A stretch of DNA of 13,220 nucleotides from Pirellulaceae bacterium. Its GTDB lineage: Bacteria; Planctomycetota; Planctomycetia; Pirellulales; Pirellulaceae. The position numbers and the translations under genes are program-made. Shown piece by piece: positions 7,038 to 13,220 of this stretch; positions within the stretch are counted from its first letter, which is position 1; every line of letters starts with the position of its first letter. The notes beneath the pieces were generated by a model. That model was not told the DNA's origin. It did not search any database and saw only the letters and a program-made list of their open reading frames with translations. Where the stretch lies: assembly GCA_013002105.1 (NCBI GenBank), contig JABDKS010000665.1, forward strand, positions 1 through 13,220, given 5' to 3'.

Positions 7038-8201
7038 TTATCCGTGCACCGTGGAACCGCGATAGACCATCTTTCGCGGCGAAGCGGACTTCAAAAAACG
7101 TTCGACGACTTTCGGCAAATCGTCGTTGTGGCCGAGCACGATGACCGTGTCGCCCGGGTGGAGGATGATATCGGGGTCGGGGTTTAAGTCGGTGGAGTCG
7201 TCCCGATGACGTATTCCGACGATCAAGAATCCGTGGTTGCCTCGGATCTCGATTTCGCGAAGTGAGCGATTCGCGATTTGCGAATCGGGTTCGACCGTCA
7301 TCTCACTCAGTCGCAAACCAATTTGTGCCAGGTCGTCCAGCATCGTGCTTTGTGTTTGAATCTCTTTGAGAAACTTCTCGGCGGACGGTCGGGTGATCAG
7401 TTGTGCGACTCGATGTGCGCCGATTGCTGTGGGCAACACCACTTGGTCGGCCCCGCAACCGAGCAGCTTTTTTTCGGTTCTAGGGTTTTCGCCGCGAGCA
7501 ATGATCGTGACCGACGGATTCATTTCGCGAGCGGTGATGGTGACGAACACATTGGTCGCATCGTCGGACAACACGGTGGCGATCGTCGATGCCCGTCGAA
7601 TGCCGGCTTGCTCCAACACGTGTTCTTCCGTCGCGTCACCGCCGAGTACCAGGTAGCCGCGTTCTTCACCTTCGTGCAATCGACGCTCGTCGGTATCGAT
7701 GGAAACGAACGGTTTACCGGCGGCAAACAATTCTTTAGCAAGGATCGTGCCTAGCCGACCGATTCCGCAAATGATTGTGTGGTCCTGTAGATTGTCGATT
7801 TCTTTAGTCATTCGACGCGCTCCCAGAACACGATTGAATTCGCCGTCGATCAACATCTGCATAAACCCGCTGGCCGTGTAGATCAGCGACGCGTAGCCTG
7901 CGATGATCACGGTGATCGTGAGCGAGCGCAGTGCAGCCGAATTGATTGGGTGAACTTCGCCGTACCCAACGCCAAAGATCGTGATCACGACCATGTAGAT
8001 AGCGTCGCCCAGTTGCCATCCGGCGATCATGTAGCCGGCTACCGCGATCGTGCAAACGACGACAAAGGTCGTCGCACCGACAATCACTTTGGAAAGCGGC
8101 GTCGTCAAGCTCTTGGCTGGATGGCGATCGACCGACAGGGTCGACGTCGACGATGGGGTGTTGGATGTTTTCACGTTCGGTTGCGGCAGCGTGAGGATCA
8201 C
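7038..8201 (-). CDS. Two-TM potassium channel with cytosolic RCK (TrkA-N/TrkA-C) domain
   Basis: 387 residues, inner membrane. A ~35-residue N-terminal tail precedes TM1 (about 39-60). A pore loop carries the selectivity filter TIFGVGYGEVHP (about 74-85), and TM2 spans about 92-115. After a linker comes an RCK/TrkA-N Rossmann domain: IICGIGRLG (about 143-151) is the GxGxxG nucleotide loop and SIDTD (about 167-171) the acidic end of the second strand. TrkA-C lies at about 295-371. This is the MthK-like layout, in which ligand binding to RCK gates the pore. The filter has Gly where the canonical TVGYGD has Thr, and Glu in place of Asp. The start is GTG 8201, 6 bp after the pyruvate kinase stop; GGAGG lies 14 nt upstream inside pyk. 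GTG codons at 8174 and 8087 are less likely alternatives. Translational coupling with pyk is likely. Confidence 0.9.
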   Translation of the reverse strand: MILTLPQPNVKTSNTPSSTSTLSVDRHPAKSLTTPLSKVIVGATTFVVVCTIAVAGYMIAGWQLGDAIYMVVITIFGVGYGEVHPINSAALRSLTITVIIAGYASLIYTASGFMQMLIDGEFNRVLGARRMTKEIDNLQDHTIICGIGRLGTILAKELFAAGKPFVSIDTDERRLHEGEERGYLVLGGDATEEHVLEQAGIRRASTIATVLSDDATNVFVTITAREMNPSVTIIARGENPRTEKKLLGCGADQVVLPTAIGAHRVAQLITRPSAEKFLKEIQTQSTMLDDLAQIGLRLSEMTVEPDSQIANRSLREIEIRGNHGFLIVGIRHRDDSTDLNPDPDIILHPGDTVIVLGHNDDLPKVVERFLKSASPRKMVYRGSTVHG

Positions 8202-8207
8202 GGCTGG

Positions 8208-9713
8208 TCATGCGGCCTCCACTTGTCGTAGTTGCAGGGAGTCGACGACTTTCCCGTGAGCCAGCACGTTGGTGATAACCACCAGGCACGTTCCGACATC
8301 CGCCCAATGGGTCGATTTCAAGACTGCGATCGCGTCGGCGATCGTTTGCTCGGGGTCATCAGAAAACTGCATCAAAAACGGTTCGACGCCCCAAGGCAGT
8401 AGACACTGACGAAACGTGACTTCGTCGTCGGTGAAGGCGAATATCGGAACGCCGCGAGGTCGCAGTGCGGCCAGGACGTAGGCCAGGAAACCGCTCCGGG
8501 TGAAAACGATGATCCCGGAATTTTCGAGTTCTTGAGCCAGCACCGCGGCCGAGCGCAACATCTTGGACTTCGGCTCGCGTAACTGAATCCCAGCGTTCAA
8601 GTCGCGACTGACCGTCGGCTCAATGCTGCCGATGATGTTTCGCATCACCTCGACCGATTCCAGCGGATAGTCGCCGGTCGTCGTTTCGCCTGACAACATG
8701 ACCGCGTCGGCTTGTTCTCGGACAGCGTTGCAAATATCCGAAATTTCCGCGCGAGTCGGCATCGGCGAGTGAATCATCGATTCAAGTAGATGCGTTGCGA
8801 TGATCACCGGCTTGCCTTCGGCCTGGCAGCTTCGCACCAATTCGGTTTGGATCAATGGCAGGCGGTGGTAGTCGATTTCGATCCCCAAATCACCTCGTGC
8901 CACCATGATCGCATCGGCGGATTGCACGATTTCACTCATGTTTTCCACGCCGGCTTGTTCTTCGATCTTGGCGATAATCCGCGCACGGGAATCAAGCGAG
9001 TCAAGGAACTGTCGCAGTGATTCGATATCGGCGGCACAACGGACGAACGACAGCGCGACGAAGTCGATTGAGGCGCGGACGCCCGCTTGCAGATCCTGCT
9101 TGTCTTTTTCGGTCAAGGCAGGTAGTTGAACGTGAACGCCCGGAAGGTTGATGTGTCGACGCGAATCCAAAACACCTGGCGTTAATACTTCGCAGTGCAC
9201 GCCGTGGTCGTCGGTCTCGGTGACTCTCAAACGCAACAGTCCGCTGTCGACCAGAATCGTGGCTCCGTCGTTGATGTCGTCGGCCAGTCCTGGGTAGTTG
9301 ACACTGACGGTCGTGACCGCGGGCGAGCCATTGGATTCGCGCGCAGTGCAGTCGGATGCATCGGAATCTGCAGCACCGGCGGATACTAACGCGGGCTTGT
9401 CAGCGGGACGAGTTTGCAGGTAGAGCGGATCACCTGCGGACAACCTTATCGGCTGGTCGACGGCGCCTGTGCGTATCTCGGGACCTTTGACATCCATCAT
9501 CACACCGACTTGTCGCCCCGCATCGTGCGAGACGCGCCGAATCCGATGCGTGATTTCGCTCGCCCATTGAGGTGTGCCATGGGCCATGTTCAGCCGCATG
9601 ACATCGACGCCACCATCGATCAGAGAACGTAGACGAGCATCCGAATCGGTCGAGGGACCGATCGTCGCAATGATTTTGGTGTGCCGATAAGGTCGGGCAG
9701 ATAAGTCGGACAA
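8208..9713 (-). CDS. pyk: Pyruvate kinase
   Basis: 501 residues, cytosolic. The enzyme converts phosphoenolpyruvate and ADP to pyruvate and ATP in the last step of glycolysis. Visible blocks are TKIIATIGPS (12-21), VMRLNMAHGT (38-47), VMMDVKGPEIRTG (71-83), LPALTEKDKQDL (198-209), IIAKIEEQAGVENM (246-259) with catalytic Lys249, MVARGDLGIEI (270-280) with metal-binding Asp275, and HLLESMIHSPMPTRAEISDI (308-327). The C-terminal domain follows at about 380-500. The B domain (74-200) is about 20 residues longer than in E. coli PykF because of a Ser/Ala/Asp-rich insert near 103-132. In the family's K+ site the usual NFS is NMA and DTK is DVK; Glu79, associated with K+ dependence, is kept. The start is TTG 9713, with AGGAAAG 10 nt upstream and an in-frame TAG just beyond. 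It is first in a unit with the potassium channel (6-bp gap) and STAS gene. Confidence 0.95.
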   Translation of the reverse strand: MSDLSARPYRHTKIIATIGPSTDSDARLRSLIDGGVDVMRLNMAHGTPQWASEITHRIRRVSHDAGRQVGVMMDVKGPEIRTGAVDQPIRLSAGDPLYLQTRPADKPALVSAGAADSDASDCTARESNGSPAVTTVSVNYPGLADDINDGATILVDSGLLRLRVTETDDHGVHCEVLTPGVLDSRRHINLPGVHVQLPALTEKDKQDLQAGVRASIDFVALSFVRCAADIESLRQFLDSLDSRARIIAKIEEQAGVENMSEIVQSADAIMVARGDLGIEIDYHRLPLIQTELVRSCQAEGKPVIIATHLLESMIHSPMPTRAEISDICNAVREQADAVMLSGETTTGDYPLESVEVMRNIIGSIEPTVSRDLNAGIQLREPKSKMLRSAAVLAQELENSGIIVFTRSGFLAYVLAALRPRGVPIFAFTDDEVTFRQCLLPWGVEPFLMQFSDDPEQTIADAIAVLKSTHWADVGTCLVVITNVLAHGKVVDSLQLRQVEAA

Positions 9714-9723
9714 ATCGCTACAA

Positions 9724-9730
9724 CTTTCCT
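9724..9730 (-). promoter_or_regulatory. Ribosome binding site that supports the TTG start of pyk
   Basis: AGGAAAG on the minus strand is 10 nt before TTG 9713. No ATG or GTG lies in frame between the TAG at 9731-9729 and the conserved N-terminal motif, so this site decides the start. Confidence 0.6.
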
Positions 9731-9932
9731 AGATGCGAAATCGCTGCATCGATGGGCCGCAATCGACATACCATCGGTCCCAGCAAACTCCATTTGTATG
9801 CCGCTGGGCCATTAAGGGCACTTGAGCCGACAGTAAGGCGTTGTACTGGGGCATTAGGCCCTGTGGCTTGTTTTCTGTTGAATCCACAACGCCACCAAAA
9901 TAGGCGTTGGTTGCACAGAATCGAAGCACACG

Positions 9933-9956
9933 CTGCCGGCCGCCTCTAGCCGGCAG
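9933..9956. repeat. Perfect 8-bp GC-rich stem-loop
   Basis: CTGCCGGC and GCCGGCAG flank an 8-nt loop (CGCCTCTA). It lies about 130 bp upstream of the serine hydrolase start and 220 bp upstream of pyk. No T-run follows, so it is more likely a dispersed palindromic repeat or a regulatory hairpin than a terminator. Confidence 0.5.
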
Positions 9957-10088
9957 GTGGCGACCCAATCCCGAAAGAACACGTTTATGCGAAATGCGTG
10001 TGTAACAATTTCGCTCGCCGTCCGCTTGCATGTTGGGTCGTTTGTTTGACCGCGTTTTGAGCCGAGTTTCACGAATGCGAGTGGTTTC

Positions 10089-11294
10089 ATGTGCCAAAGT
10101 CTACCAATACCGATCAGCGGTAGTGTCGCACCAGGGTTCGAGCGCGTCTTGCGCGCTTTCGAAAGAAATTTCCGGGAGACCGACGAGATCGGCGCAGCAT
10201 GCGCCATGTACCACCGCGGTGAAAAGGTCGTCGATTTGTGGGGCGGGTTTCGTGATCAGGCTCGAACAAGCCCTTGGGAGCAAGACACACTCGTTCTAGC
10301 CTTTTCGACCACCAAGGGCATGGCGGCGATAGCGGTCGCCGTTGCACTTTCACGACGTCTCTTCGAATTGGATCAGCCCGTCTGCACGTATTGGCCAGAA
10401 TTTGCGCAGCAAGGCAAAGAAGCCATCACAGTTCGTCAACTCTTATCGCATCAAGCCGGTCTTTGCGTGATCGATGCTCCCATCAATGCGGACCTCCTTG
10501 CCGACCTCGATCGACTCGCCGAAGTACTTGCGCGTCAATCGCCTGCATGGCCGGCCGGGCAACGGCAAGGGTACCACTACCTTTCATTGGGGCTTTATGA
10601 AAACGAATTGATTCGACGTACGGACCCACGAGGTCGATCCCTCGGCACGTTTCTTCGAGAGGAGATTTGCCAACCGTTGGGAATTGAATTTCACATCGGT
10701 TTGCCATCGGATTTTCCGTGCGACCGGATCGCGCCGATCCACGGATTCAAGAAATCGGAAATGATGTTGCATCTGAACAAAATGCCCGCGAAGTTGGTTT
10801 TGTCATTGATGTGCCCGCGTTCGTTGACAGCGCGAACACTCTTGAATCCGCATCTCAACAGTCCCGCGGATCTGGACGCGGCAGAATATCGAGCTGTCGA
10901 AGTACCGGGGGCTTGCGGGATCGGCAGTGCCAGCAGTTTGGCCAAAGCCTACGGAGAAATCGCCAGCGGTGGTCGCGTGCTGGGCCTTTCGCAGCAAGTG
11001 ATTGAAACTCTCCATTCGCCTGCTTCGCCGCCACCGTCGGGATATCGGGACGCCGTAATGAAAATCGACATGTCATTCGCATTGGGGTTTATGAAGCCGT
11101 TTCCGAGTTTTCGCTTTGGCAGCAGTGATACGTCCTTTGGTTGCCCTGGCGCGGGCGGTTCGTTTGCCTTTGCCGATCCCGATCTCGACATGGGGTTTGC
11201 CTACGTGATGAACAAGATGGGATTTCATGTCTTTGATGATCCCCGCGAGCGAGCTCTGCGAAATGCGTGCTATGAATGCCTGAGCGACTTGTAG
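10089..11294 (+). CDS. Serine beta-lactamase-fold hydrolase / family VIII-like esterase
   Basis: 401 residues with no signal peptide, so probably cytosolic. The SxxK motif FSTTKG (Ser73, Lys76) is the nucleophile and general base pair of the beta-lactamase/penicillin-binding protein fold. LLSHQAGL (118-125) is the usual block downstream of it, and GYHYLSLG (161-168) supplies the Tyr of the YxN-equivalent motif as in EstB-like esterases. The third motif is GCPGAGGSFAFADP (351-364), where many relatives have GHPGAGGS; the His is Cys here. The N-terminal VAPGFERVLRAFERNF is typical of this esterase/LACTB-like group, supporting ATG 10089, which has only a weak upstream GAG. Such enzymes commonly hydrolyse small esters rather than beta-lactams, so it should not be read as a resistance gene. 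It is divergent from pyk and convergent with ilvD (14-bp gap). Confidence 0.88.
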   Translation: MCQSLPIPISGSVAPGFERVLRAFERNFRETDEIGAACAMYHRGEKVVDLWGGFRDQARTSPWEQDTLVLAFSTTKGMAAIAVAVALSRRLFELDQPVCTYWPEFAQQGKEAITVRQLLSHQAGLCVIDAPINADLLADLDRLAEVLARQSPAWPAGQRQGYHYLSLGLYENELIRRTDPRGRSLGTFLREEICQPLGIEFHIGLPSDFPCDRIAPIHGFKKSEMMLHLNKMPAKLVLSLMCPRSLTARTLLNPHLNSPADLDAAEYRAVEVPGACGIGSASSLAKAYGEIASGGRVLGLSQQVIETLHSPASPPPSGYRDAVMKIDMSFALGFMKPFPSFRFGSSDTSFGCPGAGGSFAFADPDLDMGFAYVMNKMGFHVFDDPRERALRNACYECLSDL

Positions 11295-11308
11295 ACGACC
11301 CGCCGGTC

Positions 11309-12985
11309 TTATTCGTCCGTCACGCAGCCTTCGCTGGCTGTTCTGACGTTCTTGATGTATTTGAACAGTGTTCCTCGGGTCGCTTTCAGAGGCGGCGCCG
11401 TCCATTGGCTACGTCGCTTGTCGAGTTCTTCGTCGCTGACGTCAACGTCCAAGCGATTTTTCTCGGCGTCGATCGTGACGACGTCGCCATCTTTCAGCAG
11501 ACCAAGCGGACCGCCCAATTGAGCTTCGGGCGTGATGTGTCCGACGATGAACCCGTGGCTGCCGCCACTGAATCGGCCATCGGTCAACATCGCAACGTCG
11601 GCGCCAAGTCCGGCGCCCATGATGGCGCTGGTGGGTGTCAGCATTTCGGGCATTCCCGGTCCACCTTGGGGGCCTTCGTTGCGGATCACGACAACATCAC
11701 CTTTTTGAATCTTCTTTTCCTCAAGCGCCGTCAGCATGTCTTCTTCACTTTCGAACACCCGCGCCGGGCCGGTGAACAATAGTCCTTCTTTGCCGGTGAT
11801 CTTGGCGACTGCCCCATCGGGTGCGAGCGAGCCTTTTAAGATCCGAATGTGGCCTGTTTCTTTGATTGGATTATCGACGCGATGAACAACCGTTTGACCT
11901 TCTTTTAGGTCGGGCACGGATTCGAGATTTTCACCGAGTGTTTTGCCGGTCACGGTCAAACACGACCCGTCCATCATGCCTTGCTGGAGCAAGTACTTCA
12001 TCACGGCGGGCGTACCACCCACGCTGTGCAGGTCTTCTTGCACAAATTTGCCACTTGGTTTTAGGTCGGCCAAGAACGGAATGCGATCACTGACCGATTG
12101 AAAATCGTCGATTGACAAATCGACATCGACGCTACGTGCCATCGCGATCAAGTGCAGTACGGCGTTCGTGCTACCGCCTAAAGCCATGACCGTGACCATG
12201 GCATTTTCGAATGCTGCGCGGGTCATGATGTCGCGTGGTTTGATGTCCGCCTTCATCAGTTCCAGGATCGCTTCGCCAGCCCGGCGGCACTCATCTTTTT
12301 TCTCGGCGTCCTCGGCAGGGATGCTGGCCGAATAGGGCAACGACATTCCCAGTGCTTCGATCGCGGTGGCCATCGTGTTCGCGGTGTACATTCCGCCGCA
12401 AGCACCGGCCCCCGGGCAACTTTGCTGCACGATCTCCTGTCGCTCTTCGTCACTGATCTGTCCGGCGATGAATTGACCGTAGCATTGAAACGCACTAACG
12501 ATGTCCAGTTTGTCGCCGTTACGGTGGCCCGGTTTGATGGTGCCACCGTAGACCATGATGGCGGGGCGATTCAGACGTCCCATCGCAATCAGGCAACCGG
12601 GCATGTTTTTGTCGCAGCCGGGCAATGCGATTAGTGCGTCGTACCACTGCGCGGCCATGATGGTTTCGATCGAATCGGCGATCAGGTCACGACTTTGCAA
12701 GCTGTAGCTCATGCCGTCGGTGCCCATTGAAATGCCGTCGCTGACACCGATCGTGTTGAATCGCATTCCGACCATTCCCGCGTCGGTCACCCCCTGTTTG
12801 ACTTCGGCGGCCAGATCCAGCAGGTGCATATTACAACTGTTGCCTTCGTACCAAACGCTGCCGATACCCACTTGCGGCTTGTCCATGTCGTCGCGGGACA
12901 TGCCGGTGGCATACAACATGGCCTGGGACGCGCCCTGGCTTTTGGGTTGTGTGATTTTGCTGGAGTATTTGTTGAGCTGGGTCAT
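11309..12985 (-). CDS. ilvD: Dihydroxy-acid dehydratase
   Basis: 558 residues from ATG 12985, cytosolic. It converts 2,3-dihydroxy-3-methylvalerate and -isovalerate to the 2-keto acids in isoleucine and valine synthesis. The reading frame stays open to 13213, but the family begins near [19 protein letters not shown], and the extension would overlap the divergent neighbour, so the Met of [10 protein letters not shown] is the start. Cys51 (EGNSCNMH), Cys124 ([11 protein letters not shown]) and Cys196 ([11 protein letters not shown]) are the three cluster ligands. [14 protein letters not shown] (89-102) and [10 protein letters not shown] (about 466-475, with the proposed catalytic Ser) are also present. 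The length of ~558 rather than ~616 fits the shorter group, several members of which carry a [2Fe-2S] cluster; that assignment is inference. No other ilv gene is in the window and no leader peptide or attenuator is seen. Identification is very secure. Confidence 0.96.
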   Translation of the reverse strand: MTQLNKYSSKITQPKSQGASQAMLYATGMSRDDMDKPQVGIGSVWYEGNSCNMHLLDLAAEVKQGVTDAGMVGMRFNTIGVSDGISMGTDGMSYSLQSRDLIADSIETIMAAQWYDALIALPGCDKNMPGCLIAMGRLNRPAIMVYGGTIKPGHRNGDKLDIVSAFQCYGQFIAGQISDEERQEIVQQSCPGAGACGGMYTANTMATAIEALGMSLPYSASIPAEDAEKKDECRRAGEAILELMKADIKPRDIMTRAAFENAMVTVMALGGSTNAVLHLIAMARSVDVDLSIDDFQSVSDRIPFLADLKPSGKFVQEDLHSVGGTPAVMKYLLQQGMMDGSCLTVTGKTLGENLESVPDLKEGQTVVHRVDNPIKETGHIRILKGSLAPDGAVAKITGKEGLLFTGPARVFESEEDMLTALEEKKIQKGDVVVIRNEGPQGGPGMPEMLTPTSAIMGAGLGADVAMLTDGRFSGGSHGFIVGHITPEAQLGGPLGLLKDGDVVTIDAEKNRLDVDVSDEELDKRRSQWTAPPLKATRGTLFKYIKNVRTASEGCVTDE

Positions 12986-13100
12986 GGAAGCGGGGGATTG
13001 GTGCGGGGAGAGACAATCGACGTCGGCAGAGATTATGATCACCAGCGAGCGTTTGACAAAGGACGCTAGTTTGAAAACACATAGCCCCTCTCGCAAGGCA
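12986..13100. promoter_or_regulatory. Divergent intergenic region between ilvD and the DUF1080-like gene
   Basis: This 115-bp stretch must carry the start signals of both genes. On the plus strand TTGACA (13053-13058) matches a -35 consensus, but the sequence 17-19 bp further on (aacacata) is a poor -10. AAGG (13095-13098) can act as a ribosome site for the plus-strand gene. No clear Shine-Dalgarno precedes ilvD. Confidence 0.35.
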
Positions 13101-13220
13101 ATGACGATGTCCCGACAATTACTCGCTCTGATGGCGTTTTTCGCCGTCCTCTGCCCGGCAGTCGCCGATGACTTTGCCAAAAAATCGGTTGCACTTTTTG
13201 ATGGTGCGACCATGCAGGGT
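13101..13220 (+). CDS. Exported DUF1080-like protein, N-terminal 40 residues (3' end outside window)
   Basis: The frame [20 protein letters not shown] shows a short basic segment, a hydrophobic core and an AVA-DD signal peptidase I site near residue 22. It continues [16 protein letters not shown], which resembles the opening FxxLFDGxTLxGW of DUF1080 (3-keto-disaccharide hydrolase domain) proteins, a large family of exported proteins in planctomycetes. The Trp that usually follows would lie just beyond the window. The Cys in the signal peptide is not in a good lipobox. Two starts are possible: ATG 13101, and ATG 13107, whose 8-nt distance from AAGG (13095-13098) is better. The gene is divergent from ilvD. 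Export is likely; the family call rests on a short match. Confidence 0.65.
   Translation, partial: MTMSRQLLALMAFFAVLCPAVADDFAKKSVALFDGATMQG

Larger units (their letters stand above)
9714..10088. other. Gene-free divergent intergenic region of 375 bp
   Basis: This lies between the divergent starts of pyk (minus) and the serine hydrolase gene (plus) and should hold both promoters. I cannot point to convincing promoter boxes. The Shine-Dalgarno for pyk (AGGAAAG on the minus strand) is at 9724-9730. A strong hairpin lies at 9933-9956. Two similar stretches, GGGCCATTAAGGGC (9806-9819) and GGGGCATTAGGCCC (9848-9861), may be chance. Short open frames across it show no recognisable domain. Confidence 0.6.

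Noticed and set aside
7804..8307. 167-codon minus-strand frame across the pyk/channel junction
   Set aside because: An ATG (8212) well spaced from GGAGG opens this frame, but the protein is Arg/Asp/His-rich with no domain, whereas the overlapping channel frame has a clear pore and RCK domain.
9729..10097. 122-codon minus-strand frame in the region upstream of pyk
   Set aside because: It has no recognisable domain, is rich in Arg and unlike its neighbours in composition, runs through the 9933-9956 hairpin and overlaps the start of the serine hydrolase gene.
9854..10207. 117-codon minus-strand frame overlapping the serine hydrolase start
   Set aside because: Much of it is antisense to a clear gene, and no family resemblance is visible.
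10089..11294. Reading the SxxK hydrolase as an antibiotic-resistance beta-lactamase
   Set aside because: It lacks a signal peptide and its motif pattern matches EstB/LACTB-like esterases more than periplasmic beta-lactamases.
11276..11782. 168-codon plus-strand frame antisense to ilvD
   Set aside because: The protein resembles back-translation of the ilvD strand, while ilvD has full family motifs in this stretch.
1..13220. A defence island, prophage, CRISPR or integrated element
   Set aside because: No nuclease, methylase, integrase, transposase, tRNA-flanked attachment site or spacer-repeat pattern was seen; the genes are metabolic, transport or exported proteins.

Overview
The window looks like chromosomal DNA of a planctomycete, most likely of the Pirellulaceae/Rhodopirellula type. 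The call rests on family content: a DUF1501 protein, a secreted CehA/McbA-like metallohydrolase carrying EF-hands, a secreted PHB-depolymerase-like esterase, the start of a DUF1080-type protein, moderate GC, weak Shine-Dalgarno sites and palindromic intergenic repeats. This is inference from family resemblance. There is no rRNA or other taxonomic marker, and I found no tRNA, CRISPR array, transposase or phage gene.

Left part (1-4485). The C-terminal half of a DUF1501 protein runs off the left edge. A 190-bp gap with two mutually inverted copies of an 18-bp palindrome follows. Next is a ~826-residue exported protein with a PHP/CehA-like metal site and two EF-hand loops. It is convergent, with only 5 bp between stop codons, with an exported alpha/beta-hydrolase on the minus strand.

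Middle (4486-9713). A ~480-bp gene-free stretch contains several hairpins. It is followed by a probable outer-membrane beta-barrel protein with a Ser/Ala/Glu/Pro-rich linker. Convergent to it is a tight minus-strand unit, in transcription order pyruvate kinase, a two-TM potassium channel with a cytosolic RCK domain, and a small STAS-domain protein. The gaps are 6 and 15 bp.

Right part (9714-13220). A 375-bp divergent intergenic region with a strong hairpin leads to a serine beta-lactamase-fold hydrolase/esterase (plus strand). This is convergent with ilvD (dihydroxy-acid dehydratase, minus strand). Divergent from ilvD, the first 40 codons of an exported DUF1080-like protein run off the right edge.

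How the genes relate: most look like independent housekeeping or envelope/secreted functions. The one grouping that suggests a joint role is pyk-channel-STAS, because pyruvate kinase is classically activated by K+. Both the kinase's cation site and the channel's selectivity filter show substitutions. I see no clear new defence or mobile system here; the best leads are that operon and the intergenic palindromes.
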